Source of the DNA: Verrucomicrobiota bacterium
Lineage (GTDB): Bacteria; Verrucomicrobiota; Verrucomicrobiia; Limisphaerales; UBA11358
Assembly: GCA_026225155.1 (NCBI GenBank)
Contig: JAMFSG010000079.1
Span: 1 to 26,634 of the forward strand
Direction of reading: 5' to 3'
Length of the DNA: 26,634 nt
A model generated the notes under the pieces. The model had not been told where the DNA came from, ran no database searches, and saw only the letters and a list, made by a program, of their open reading frames with translations. The position numbers and the translations under genes were made by a program. Shown here one piece after another: positions 14,562-22,822 of the stretch. Positions within the stretch are counted from its first letter, which is position 1. Every line of letters begins with the position of its first letter.

Positions 14562-16832
14562 ATGCGCAAAACCAAACGAAGAAGAATGGGGGCATTCTCG
14601 ATTTTTCGACCACCTGCATTTGGAAGCGGTTGCCGGATGATTTCCATTTGCATTATTGAACGCACATTGGCGGCAAAAGATTTCGGGCAGCAATTGATTT
14701 CAGGTGTGACCCGGACGTCGGGAAATTTTTTGCGTCTACTGCTGCTGACGACGAGTCTGTTGACCTTGCCGATCCATGGGTTGGCGCAGACCAATAATTT
14801 CAAGTCGGAAAATTCCGCACCGCCAGTAGGTTCGATTCAATGGCAGATAAACCAGAAGGCTTTCGAGGAACTTCGCGAGCAGCATCGAAAACGTCTGCCG
14901 ATTTTTAATGTCACGGGCACAAACATCCCCCTCGCGGCGACGGCTTATTTGGTCAATGGCCCGAAAATCGCGCCGCTGCCAACGCCCTTGCCGCCCGCGC
15001 CGCCAGGCATATTTTTTAGAATGTGTGTTTTAGGCTTCTTGTTCATTCTGGCCGGAATCCTGTTGATCAGGATACTTGTTCCGTCCTTTTTTGCCGAACT
15101 CAACCAGCGGTTTAATCCGTGGTCGCTGCCGCTGGCGACGGTGCGAAATTCCCTGGCAAAAAACCGGACGGAAGAAAAGGCGTTCGGCGAATTCGTTTCC
15201 GAGTTCCACCAACCTCCTGCCGGAAATGCGGCCGCCTTATCGGAAAAAAGTGGCTTGTTGGCAGAATTTTACGCCCGGGCAAAAAATAGGATTGCCCTGC
15301 AAAAAAAATCTTTCCAACGCATCGGCCGGGAAACCAACGATTCCGTCCGTCGAAAACTGCTGGCGGACCTTGGTTCGGAAGTATGCCGGCTCAAAACGGA
15401 AGCCACGTTTCCGGCGGTATTACCGGTGTGGCAAGTGGCTTCCGCCTTGGAAGGGCTGATAAAACAAATCAAGAACCTGACCCCGTCCACCTTGCGAACA
15501 GTCGGCGGCGCTCTGGATTTGCTGGGTGAGTTGTGCAATCCAAACGTGAAGCTGGAATTGTTGGCCCAGCGTCCGTTCAAATTTTTGATCGTGGATGATG
15601 ATCTGATCAGCCGGCGGGCTTTGTCGCTTTCTTTGGAAAAGGCTTTCAGTCTGCCCGACGTGGTGGAGGATGGCGAAATGGCCTTGATCCAGACGCTTAG
15701 GCAGGCCTATGACGTGATTTTTCTCGACGTGCAAATGCCGGGCATAGACGGCTTTGATCTTTGCGAAAAAATCCGCGAAAGCGATCTCAATGAAAATACT
15801 CCCGTGGTCTTTGTCACGAGCCAGAGCGACTTCGACGCGCGCGTCCAGTCAACGCTCAGTGGCGGCAATGATCTCATGGGCAAACCATTTCTTGTCTTTG
15901 AAGTTACCGTCAAGGCGCTCACCCTGGCGCTGCAACATCGTTTGAAGAATGAGGTTTCCCGCCCCGAATCGGCGGGTGAATTGGCGGGCTTGAACATGCT
16001 TTCTAAAAAACCGCTGCGCTTTCTTACGGGTTCAAAAAAGACGGCGGGCACGCCGACCAGGAATTCGCCGACGCCGGCGGAACGCGAATCCATCACAACC
16101 GATTTTTTGGCCAAGGCGTCCAACACGGCCAAGTCGCTTCAGGAACTTTGCAAAACAATTCTTGCCACCAGCAATGTGGAAACCCGGCAATCCCTGCTGG
16201 TGGATGGTTATATGCGCCTCAATTCATTGCTTGCGAATACCGAGGCCGAAGTGCCGCATCCGGCCTATCGGATCAGTTCGGCCTTGGAAGGCTTGTTCAA
16301 AAAATTGCTTGAGAATTCCACTCATTCCACCGCTTCCGCCCTCGCCACCATTGCGGACAGCGTTGAGCTATTGAACGATACCTGCGTCCCGGAATTGAAA
16401 GCGGATCAGGCGCTGGACGTGCCGATCCAGATGCTGGTCGTGGATGATGATCTCGTGGCCCGGCGCGTATTGGTCGGCGCTTTGCAGACGGCTTTTGATA
16501 AACCGGAAAGCGTTCCGGATGGAGAATCGGCCCTGGCGCTGATGTTGAAAAAAACTTACGACGTCATTTTTCTTGATGTGCAAATGCCCGGCATGGATGG
16601 ATTCGAAGTCTGTTCAAAAATCCGTCACGGCATTCAAAACCGCGCCACGCCCGTTGTTTTCGTGACTTTCAAAAGCGATTTTACCGCCCGCGCCCAAATG
16701 GTTCGCCACGGTGGGGACGACCTAGTTGACAAACCTTTTCTTACCGCTGAAATCACGCTCAAAGCTCTGACCTTCGGACTGCGCGGCCGTTTGCAATTGC
16801 TGGATTCGCCGGCCCGCAAAATGCAAAAATAA
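14562..16832 (+). CDS. Membrane-anchored tandem receiver-domain protein
   Basis: A 756-residue protein. AAAGGA sits 4 nt before the ATG and supports this start. Hydrophobic segments at about 57-75 and 151-174 bracket an extracytoplasmic stretch of some 75 residues. Two similar halves follow, each a helical module (about 228-335 and 512-612) plus a receiver domain (about 338-460 and 621-745). Both receivers look competent: DDD, Asp389 and Lys441 in the first, DDD, Asp672 and Lys724 in the second. There is no kinase, HPt, DNA-binding or enzymatic output domain, and the helical modules have no HPt-type histidine. The halves are clearly duplicated (shared SALEGL, VDDDL, DVIFLDVQMPG). It probably acts as a phosphate sink or a phosphorylation-dependent scaffold for the pilus machinery encoded just upstream. 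Confidence 0.83.
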   Translation: MRKTKRRRMGAFSIFRPPAFGSGCRMISICIIERTLAAKDFGQQLISGVTRTSGNFLRLLLLTTSLLTLPIHGLAQTNNFKSENSAPPVGSIQWQINQKAFEELREQHRKRLPIFNVTGTNIPLAATAYLVNGPKIAPLPTPLPPAPPGIFFRMCVLGFLFILAGILLIRILVPSFFAELNQRFNPWSLPLATVRNSLAKNRTEEKAFGEFVSEFHQPPAGNAAALSEKSGLLAEFYARAKNRIALQKKSFQRIGRETNDSVRRKLLADLGSEVCRLKTEATFPAVLPVWQVASALEGLIKQIKNLTPSTLRTVGGALDLLGELCNPNVKLELLAQRPFKFLIVDDDLISRRALSLSLEKAFSLPDVVEDGEMALIQTLRQAYDVIFLDVQMPGIDGFDLCEKIRESDLNENTPVVFVTSQSDFDARVQSTLSGGNDLMGKPFLVFEVTVKALTLALQHRLKNEVSRPESAGELAGLNMLSKKPLRFLTGSKKTAGTPTRNSPTPAERESITTDFLAKASNTAKSLQELCKTILATSNVETRQSLLVDGYMRLNSLLANTEAEVPHPAYRISSALEGLFKKLLENSTHSTASALATIADSVELLNDTCVPELKADQALDVPIQMLVVDDDLVARRVLVGALQTAFDKPESVPDGESALALMLKKTYDVIFLDVQMPGMDGFEVCSKIRHGIQNRATPVVFVTFKSDFTARAQMVRHGGDDLVDKPFLTAEITLKALTFGLRGRLQLLDSPARKMQK

Positions 16833-16965
16833 TAAGCCTGCTGGATAATCCCGATTTTCAACGCCTCTGATCGTTGCCGCTTCCGCCAAGCGCATTTTGA
16901 AACCAAAGAGCTTCGGCGGCGCAACTCAAAATCCCGTCTGCCGGCGAGTGGCCGATAAAAATGGA

Positions 16966-16994
16966 TTGACACGCGCGGCTAACTGTCATACAGT
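16966..16994 (+). promoter_or_regulatory. Sigma-70 promoter of the GntR/ABC operon
   Basis: TTGACA at 16966-16971, a 17-nt spacer and TACAGT at 16989-16994 make an almost ideal housekeeping promoter pointing at the regulator gene, with transcription expected near 17001. This is the clearest sigma-70-type promoter in the window. Confidence 0.85.
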
Positions 16995-17003
16995 CCTATG
17001 ACA
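16984..17003. promoter_or_regulatory. Likely operator of the YtrA-type repressor
   Basis: A perfect inverted repeat, TGTCATA-N6-TATGACA, covers the -10 hexamer and the start of transcription. GntR/YtrA proteins bind palindromes of this size as dimers, and the regulator gene starts 14 nt downstream, so autorepression is the natural reading. Confidence 0.75.
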
Positions 17004-17016
17004 CTGAAAGACGGTT

Positions 17017-17418
17017 ATGCTGTTCAAGATTGATTTCAAGTCAGGCAAGCCGGTTTACCTGCAACTGGTGGACCAGATCCGCCTCGCGGCGGCGGCGGGC
17101 AAGCTCCGCACCGGCGAACCGTTGCCTTCCATCCGTCCGCTCGCCGAGGAATTGCGCGTCAACCGCAACACCATCGCCAAGGCTTACACGGAGTTGGAAA
17201 ATCAAGGCGTCATTGAAACCATTCCCGGCAAAGGCTGTTTTCTGAAGGAAAATAATTCGCCGTTCACCAAGCCGATCCGCCAGAAATTATTGCTCGCGGA
17301 AATTGACGAAGCCGTCGTCATGGCGCATCACCTGCAAGTGGACCGCGAGAAATTCTTGGCGCTCGTCAAGGAACGGCTGGATTACTTCGAGCAACAATCT
17401 GATAAAAACGCCGGTTGA
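17017..17418 (+). CDS. GntR-family transcriptional regulator, YtrA subfamily
   Basis: A 133-residue protein. The winged-helix domain (about 8-75) has the GntR pattern: PVYLQLVDQIRLAAAAGKL, then GEPLPSIRPLAEELRVNRNTIAKAY (shown here in parts) and ENQGVIETIPGKGCFL. The short all-helical C-terminal region (about 85-130) is the dimerisation part of the YtrA type, with no room for a ligand-binding domain. Members repress an adjacent ABC-transporter operon and are usually relieved by cell-envelope stress or antibiotics. The next gene starts 18 nt on and is an ABC ATPase, which matches the known genetic layout. The palindrome over its own promoter suggests it controls the whole three-gene operon. 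Confidence 0.93.
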   Translation: MLFKIDFKSGKPVYLQLVDQIRLAAAAGKLRTGEPLPSIRPLAEELRVNRNTIAKAYTELENQGVIETIPGKGCFLKENNSPFTKPIRQKLLLAEIDEAVVMAHHLQVDREKFLALVKERLDYFEQQSDKNAG

Positions 17419-17436
17419 TTCAAAAAGGAAATTCTT

Positions 17437-18342
17437 ATGGCAAACCATCCTTCAGTCATCGAACTCGACAACCTGACCCGTCGTTACGGAAAAGCGGATG
17501 CGGTGAACGGCTTGAGCCTCAACGTGCGCGCGGGCAAATGTTACGGTTTTTTTGGCCGCAACGGCGCGGGCAAAACCACGACGATCAAGTGCCTGTTGAA
17601 TCTGCTGCGCCCGACTTCCGGTTCGGCGCGCGTTTTCGGCCTCGATCCGCAGCGCGATGAAGTCGCCGTGAAATCGCGGCTCGCGTATGTGCCGGACGTG
17701 GTTGCGTTTTATCCGTGGATGAGCGTGCGCGACACGCTGGAATATTTTGCATCGTTCCGCCCGCATTGGAATCGCGACATCGAAAATGATCTGCTGAAAC
17801 GCTTTCAACTCGATGCGGCCAAAAAAACCACGAGCCTCTCGAAAGGCCAGCGCACGCAGCTCGCGCTCATCAGCGCGATCTGTCCCGAACCGGAATTGCT
17901 CGTGCTTGACGAACCGACCAGCGGCCTCGACCCGATTGTGCGCCGCGAATTCATCGAGACCGTCATCGGCGCGTATCAATCCGGCGATCCCGAACGCCGC
18001 ACCGTTTTTGTCTCCACGCATTTGATCTCCGAGTTCGAGGGCTTGATTGACGAATTCACGATCATCGAAGGCGGCAAAAATCTTTTGACGATGGAAGCCG
18101 ATGCTGCGCGCGACCGTTTCCGCAAAATCCGCGCGCGTTTTTCGGAAATTCCAAAATTAAACCTGCCCGAAGCGTTGAACGTAAAACAAAACGGACGCGA
18201 ACTGGAAATTCTCGCCGATGGCAACAGTGAACAAATTTTGGAAAAATTAAAATCCTTCGCGCCGGAAGAATTGAACTGCGAATCGCTGTCGTTGGAAGAA
18301 ATTTTCGTGGCCTCGGACATCTTGAAAAAGGCGCAAGCATGA
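17437..18342 (+). CDS. ABC transporter ATP-binding protein
   Basis: A 301-residue nucleotide-binding subunit. Walker A is GRNGAGKTT at 40-48, the signature is LSKGQ at 134-138, Walker B LLVLDEP at 154-160, the D-loop SGLD at 162-165 and the switch His195. The position of the Q-loop glutamine reads YVPD, an acidic replacement common among ABC-2-type exporters (often Glu). The C-terminal 60 residues form the small regulatory domain typical of the group. A good ribosome-binding site (AAAAGGAAA) lies ahead of the ATG. The stop overlaps the permease start by 4 nt, so the two are co-translated. It powers the permease in export or extraction of an unknown substrate. Confidence 0.95.
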   Translation: MANHPSVIELDNLTRRYGKADAVNGLSLNVRAGKCYGFFGRNGAGKTTTIKCLLNLLRPTSGSARVFGLDPQRDEVAVKSRLAYVPDVVAFYPWMSVRDTLEYFASFRPHWNRDIENDLLKRFQLDAAKKTTSLSKGQRTQLALISAICPEPELLVLDEPTSGLDPIVRREFIETVIGAYQSGDPERRTVFVSTHLISEFEGLIDEFTIIEGGKNLLTMEADAARDRFRKIRARFSEIPKLNLPEALNVKQNGRELEILADGNSEQILEKLKSFAPEELNCESLSLEEIFVASDILKKAQA

Positions 18343-21122
18343 ACCCGTTCATCAAAAAAGAAATCCGGCTGCTGCTGCCCAGTTTTCTGATCGGCTGCGC
18401 GATGACGCTTTCAAACTTGTTTTTGTTGTGGCAGGGAAATTTGGGCATCAACAGCATTTTATATTTGTTTCCGTTTGTGGTCTGTCCGGCGGTGGGCGTG
18501 ATGATCGCGCTGAATTCATTCGGCGGCGAAATCAGTGCGGGAACTTTTACCACCATGCTGGCGCAGCCGGTTTCCCGGCTGAAAATCTGGCAGACAAAAA
18601 TTGTGCTGCTGGCGCTCTCATTATTGATTCTCGCTTTTCTTTGGAGTGTTTCCTTTGTGTTGAGCGTGAAACCTTTTGGAAGCAACACCGATTTCAACAG
18701 CCTGCTTGACATGTTGGCCGCTGTGACTGTTTTTGGTCTCGCCGCATTTTCCGGCGGCTTATGGACAGTGTTATTGCTGCGGCAGGCGGCGGCGGCGTTC
18801 TGGTTCACGTTGCTGTTGCCGGGCGTCATTCTGATCGTCACCACTGGATTTTTTGGCGGAGGTGACGGCAATTTTTTTGAAGGCGTGGTTGTAATCATTC
18901 TCGGCCTTTACAGCCTCTCGGGATTTTTCTTTGCCCGCTGGCTTTTTTTGCGGGCGCAGGATGTGCAATGGTCGGGCGGCACAATTGTCATGCCGGAAAT
19001 GCGCGGGCTGCCTGCGTGGTTTTCAAAATCGGTATGGCAACGTAATTTCCGCCCACGCGCCGCGTTGTGGCGGAAGGAATTTCAATTGCATCAATCGCAG
19101 TTCATCATGGCTTTTGCGCTGCTGTTATTGCATTTGGGCGTCCTGCTCGCGCGGAATTTCTGCGATCTGACAAGATCTCCCGATTTGAAATACATCCTCG
19201 AAGTTTTCTGGGGTTTATGGTTCGTGATGCCGGTGCTCGTCGGCTGCGCAGCGGTGGCGGAAGAACGAAAGATTGGCACGCTGGAAAGCCAGCTCTGCCT
19301 GCCGGTGAAACGGCGGACGCAGTTCGCAGTCAAATTTTCCGTCATGCTTTTCGTATCCATGTTGCTGGGCGTGGTCATGCCGTTGTTGCTGGAAGGAACG
19401 AAGATTTTGCCGAACGCTCATTTTGAATTCAGCATCCCTGGCAACTTTCAACCGGGCTGGCAAAATCAAATGTCCACCCTGCAGTTTTTCTTTTGGAACT
19501 GCCTTGGAATGCTCAATGGCTTTTTACCGTTGCTGGTGCTGGCGGGCACCGCCGCCGCCTTCGGCACGATTTCATTTTACGTCTCTTCGTTCACGCGCAA
19601 CACCTTGCAAACCCTTGCGCCGGCGGTGCTGGGAATTTTACTGGCGTCTTTCGCGTTCATTATGGTTTCGCAGATGCAGAGCTTTGACCTGAATTTTCTG
19701 TGGCGCGGTGCGTTGCCATTTTTTATCGTCGTGCCTTTGCTGCTGCTGGCGATGTTGGCGCTCGCATTCTGGAATTATCAACACGTCGCGGTGAATTGGA
19801 AAATCTGGCGGCGGAATTTTTTACTGATGGCATTGACGCTGGTGTTTGCGGTGCTGGCGACCACGGCGGTTTATCATCGGTTCTGGGAAAAATTCACGCC
19901 GTTCGAGCCGCCGCATGGCGTCGCACGTTTGTCGCAATCCAATCCTGCAAGCTTGAGTGCGCGATGGGATGAATTTTCCGTCCGCCTGCCCGATGGGAAA
20001 ATTTGGATGAATCATTTCGTTCCCAGTCCGACCGCTTTCAATCCGCTCGCGTTGATGTTGGGCAATGTCAAAGTCACCGTGGCCGACGGCAAATTTATCA
20101 ACGGCTCGAACTGGCTGACGGTGAACCGCACTAGAACGGAATTCATTGGCCTCAAAAACGACGGCTCGTTGTGGATTTCCGAACGGCTGTGGCAAACCAA
20201 CCGTTCCAAAAAAAGCTGGTTGAAGCTGGATGATGATGCCATCCATCGTCTGGTGCCATCTGGGAATGGAACAAATTGGGGCAGCTTGCTTCCGATTGGT
20301 TATTCGGCATTGCTGGTCAAAAACGACGGGACGCTGTGGCGTTGGGGCGCGACTAATTTTGATTTCAAACATGACCAATGGCCGGGGCTGCGGACGATGA
20401 CGCCAAGCCGGCTGGGAACGGAATCGAACTGGGCGGAAGTTTTCCAATACAATAATGAGATATTTCTTCGCCAGACCAACGGCAGTGTTTGGGCATGGGC
20501 AGATAATTGGAACACGAACGGCCAAACGTCCCTTCAACTTGAGCCGGGGATCACGGTTCAATCTCCAAAAAATCTTGGCTCCGAAAAATTTTCCAGCACG
20601 GCAACGATTTCGCACGGATTGCAATTTGATGTTGGTGTGCGCGCGGATGGAACCTTTCGCATCTGGGCGGACGAGCGTTTGCACCTAGGCAAGCGTTACG
20701 CAAATTACGAACGGTTTCCCGCCGATGTCCAGATCGGCAATGAAACCAATTGGATTGCCGTCGCCGGCAATGGCGAAAAAATCGTCACGCTCAAGAATGA
20801 CGGTTCCTTATGGCTGTGGGATTTTCATCTTAAAAGCCGGCAGATATTCTGGGACACAGATCGTTTTGAACGCGAAATTCAAAGGGCGCAACCGGTCCGC
20901 CTCGGCACGCATTCGGACTGGATTGCGATTTCGGGCGATCAAAATTATGTGAACTCACTCGCCGCCGACGGCAGTCTTTGGTTTTGGCCGTTGGTGCAGG
21001 TGGATTACAGGGAACTCAATGGCATTGGGTTTTTCGGCAATGGCAATTCGCATTTTGAGCCGTTATTGGACATCTCGCGCAAACCGCAATTTCTGGCCAA
21101 TGTCTTTAGCGGGGAAAATTAA
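18339..21122 (+). CDS. ABC-2 permease fused to C-terminal RCC1-like repeats
   Basis: A 927-residue protein. Residues 1-205 and 240-480 each look like one six-helix ABC-2 permease half. A 13th hydrophobic segment at about 494-511, preceded by two arginines, should place the remainder outside the cytoplasm. From about 590 to 885 there are six RCC1-like units of the form N/DW-x-hydrophobic then NDGSLW or similar: SNWLTV/NDGSLW, TNWGSL/NDGTLW, SNWAEV/TNGSVW, an ADGTFRIW unit, TNWIAV/NDGSLW and SDWIAI/ADGSLW. RCC1 repeats build beta-propellers that bind proteins or ligands. No stop, frameshift or composition change separates the parts, so the fusion looks real. The permease partners with the upstream ATPase. 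The propeller may sense or bind the substrate. Confidence 0.85.
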   Translation: MNPFIKKEIRLLLPSFLIGCAMTLSNLFLLWQGNLGINSILYLFPFVVCPAVGVMIALNSFGGEISAGTFTTMLAQPVSRLKIWQTKIVLLALSLLILAFLWSVSFVLSVKPFGSNTDFNSLLDMLAAVTVFGLAAFSGGLWTVLLLRQAAAAFWFTLLLPGVILIVTTGFFGGGDGNFFEGVVVIILGLYSLSGFFFARWLFLRAQDVQWSGGTIVMPEMRGLPAWFSKSVWQRNFRPRAALWRKEFQLHQSQFIMAFALLLLHLGVLLARNFCDLTRSPDLKYILEVFWGLWFVMPVLVGCAAVAEERKIGTLESQLCLPVKRRTQFAVKFSVMLFVSMLLGVVMPLLLEGTKILPNAHFEFSIPGNFQPGWQNQMSTLQFFFWNCLGMLNGFLPLLVLAGTAAAFGTISFYVSSFTRNTLQTLAPAVLGILLASFAFIMVSQMQSFDLNFLWRGALPFFIVVPLLLLAMLALAFWNYQHVAVNWKIWRRNFLLMALTLVFAVLATTAVYHRFWEKFTPFEPPHGVARLSQSNPASLSARWDEFSVRLPDGKIWMNHFVPSPTAFNPLALMLGNVKVTVADGKFINGSNWLTVNRTRTEFIGLKNDGSLWISERLWQTNRSKKSWLKLDDDAIHRLVPSGNGTNWGSLLPIGYSALLVKNDGTLWRWGATNFDFKHDQWPGLRTMTPSRLGTESNWAEVFQYNNEIFLRQTNGSVWAWADNWNTNGQTSLQLEPGITVQSPKNLGSEKFSSTATISHGLQFDVGVRADGTFRIWADERLHLGKRYANYERFPADVQIGNETNWIAVAGNGEKIVTLKNDGSLWLWDFHLKSRQIFWDTDRFEREIQRAQPVRLGTHSDWIAISGDQNYVNSLAADGSLWFWPLVQVDYRELNGIGFFGNGNSHFEPLLDISRKPQFLANVFSGEN

Positions 21123-21131
21123 ATCTAGCTT

Positions 21132-21208
21132 GGGAGGGACGGCGTGTCGCCGTCCCATGATTTCAGAACGTTGAAATAATTTTCGGACGCCGACACGGCG
21201 TCCTTCCC
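21132..21208. repeat. Pair of inverted hairpins (REPIN-like)
   Basis: Two hairpins face each other: 21136-21156 (stem GGGACGGCG, loop TGT) and 21185-21203 (stem GGACGCCG, loop ACA). Read in the same orientation they differ by a G-to-C change on one side of the stem that is matched by a C-to-G change on the other, so pairing is preserved. They lie between two convergent genes and may also end transcription. This organisation is that of a REP doublet. Confidence 0.75.
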
Positions 21209-21215
21209 GAAAAAA

Positions 21216-22577
21216 TCATTCCGCCTCGATTTTGATGGTGTGTGTCACGGGCGCGAAGGCGGCAGCAACGGCGTTGGCGAGTTCGGTGTGTTTCGTTTCC
21301 GCTTGGGCGAGGATTTCTTCCGTGTGCGCATTCCGCTCGGCGCGGGAACTGTTATTGCCGCCTTCAAATTGTTTTTGGATTTCGTCGGTTTCGTAGGCTT
21401 GCTTGGCGGCGACGGCGGCGTCCACTTGCGCGAATTTTTCCGAGAACGGGTTGTGCGGAAATTCCGCCGCGAGGTTGATGCCTTGCGCGAGTCGTTCGGC
21501 GGAAAAAGTTTTACGGTCGTCGCCCCAAGTCACTTGATAATTTTTCGCCGTGCCATTTTTGGCGATGATGATCAGGCGGTTCAGATCCTGGTTGAACGGC
21601 ACGAGCGTCTGGCCGGAACGGATGCTCTGGAAATTATTGAGGTCGTCTTGTCCGCAAACCGGATAGTCGGCGGCGGCGGGCGCGGCGACGCAGGGGCAAA
21701 ACGGATAGCGCGAACTTGTGATTGTAAATTCACCGTTGCTGGCGGAAACGACTTGGTGGCCGGCGGAAACTTTAATCTTACTTTTTTTCAAGTTCACGGT
21801 GAAGGTGCCGATCTGGCCGTCCAAACCCAGCGCCTTCAAATACGCGTAGGCCATCACGGTGTGGCCGGCCCAGCCGGGATGCACGCCATCGTTGCCGGGA
21901 ATGGCGTAATCGCCGCCGTATTTTTGGTGGCCGACCAAGTCGCCGGTCAGCATCGGCCAGAAGACGTCGGCGAAACCGACTTTTTCCTTTTGCGCGAGCG
22001 CGATGTCCAGGTTGCGCAACTGGCAAAGGCTCAAATTCAAATCCTTTACCGTGCCCGTGGCGGATTTCACCCAGAACGGCATCTTGCTGATGGAGCCGGG
22101 CGAACCCAAAACGACGCGCGCGCCATGCGCCTTGAAGGCTTCCACGACAGCCGTTGAATTGGCAACGTAACTCTGGCCGATGCGGTCTTCGTAGGGGCGA
22201 TATTCGAAATCGTTCATGCCGTAACAGGTCGTCGCGATGGTGGGATTGAAGCGCAAACAGTCATTGGTCATGCGCGAAAGAAAGCCCGACGCTTTTTCGC
22301 CGCTCCAGCCATATTGGCGGACAGTGACCTGCAACTGCGGCACGCATACCGTCAGATAATCTTCCATGATGCGGGAATATTTTTTCTGTTCGGTGATGGA
22401 ATCGCCGCAGATGGCGAGCCGGTCGCCTTTCTTCAAAAGCAGTTTGGCCGGCTGCGGCGCGGCGACGGGATTGAAATTCGCAAAATAACTGTCGCTGGGT
22501 TTGGTTTCTAGTTCTGCCGCTGAAACGGCGGCGACGAGGCTGAAAAATAAAATCGGGAGCAATAGTTTTTTGCGCAT
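21216..22577 (-). CDS. Secreted SGNH/GDSL-type hydrolase
   Basis: I start at the ATG 22577-22575, which gives 453 residues and a clean signal peptide (MRKKLLLPILFFSLVAAVSA, cut after Ala20). A longer frame would begin inside a repeat and bury the signal. The SGNH blocks are visible: Ser60 in CGDSIT, a block II glycine around GWSGE (90-94), Asn122 in GMND, and the catalytic pair Asp230/His233 in DGVHPGWAGH. Enzymes of this fold remove acyl or acetyl groups from lipids or polysaccharides in the periplasm. The C-terminal third is unassigned, with a cysteine-containing segment (FCPC) and a charged, Ala-rich end. It stands alone, flanked by repeat elements, with no operon partner. Its substrate is unknown; polysaccharide deacetylation would be common in this phylum. 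Confidence 0.85.
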   Translation of the reverse strand: MRKKLLLPILFFSLVAAVSAAELETKPSDSYFANFNPVAAPQPAKLLLKKGDRLAICGDSITEQKKYSRIMEDYLTVCVPQLQVTVRQYGWSGEKASGFLSRMTNDCLRFNPTIATTCYGMNDFEYRPYEDRIGQSYVANSTAVVEAFKAHGARVVLGSPGSISKMPFWVKSATGTVKDLNLSLCQLRNLDIALAQKEKVGFADVFWPMLTGDLVGHQKYGGDYAIPGNDGVHPGWAGHTVMAYAYLKALGLDGQIGTFTVNLKKSKIKVSAGHQVVSASNGEFTITSSRYPFCPCVAAPAAADYPVCGQDDLNNFQSIRSGQTLVPFNQDLNRLIIIAKNGTAKNYQVTWGDDRKTFSAERLAQGINLAAEFPHNPFSEKFAQVDAAVAAKQAYETDEIQKQFEGGNNSSRAERNAHTEEILAQAETKHTELANAVAAAFAPVTHTIKIEAE

Positions 22578-22625
22578 GGTGGACGCGATATTTTCATTTT
22601 CGTCCGCATGGGTCAACTTGCGATT

Positions 22626-22757
22626 CGGTGGGGCAGACTCCGTCGAGCCGATTGATGCAAAGGTGCGAACAAAAAAACTTTGCGGCTTCAAGGCTTCGTG
22701 CCGTTGCGCTAAATTTTGTCATTCTGTCAAATCGGCTCGACGGAGGCTCGCCCCGCC
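22626..22757. repeat. Long inverted repeat, same family as 1256-1326
   Basis: Arms at 22626-22653 and 22730-22757 share a perfect 16-bp core (CTCCGTCGAGCCGATT on one strand) and a G-rich outer end (GTGGGGC), separated by 76 nt. It lies between two divergent genes (hydrolase at 22577, LysM lipoprotein at 22823), so it is not a simple terminator. The outer GTGGGGCGAG and inner CGAGCCG blocks match those at 1256-1326. Confidence 0.75.
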
Positions 22758-22822
22758 AAAATTGAAAAAACCGTTTTCAGCGCGCGATTGCACGGCGGTG
22801 GCTTTTCGTCTATTTTCGCGAC

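Noticed and set aside
16951..16958. GCCGATAA, a perfect sigma-28 -10 box, upstream of the GntR gene
   Set aside because: No TAAAGTTT-like box lies 11 nt upstream (it reads TCCCGTCT), and a strong sigma-70 promoter follows directly.
21240..22157. 305-codon plus-strand frame opposite the SGNH hydrolase
   Set aside because: It is antisense to the conserved catalytic blocks of the hydrolase and has no recognisable domain.
22578..22691. Upstream start for the SGNH hydrolase (38 extra residues)
   Set aside because: It would begin inside a repeat element and hide a clear signal peptide that starts at 22577.
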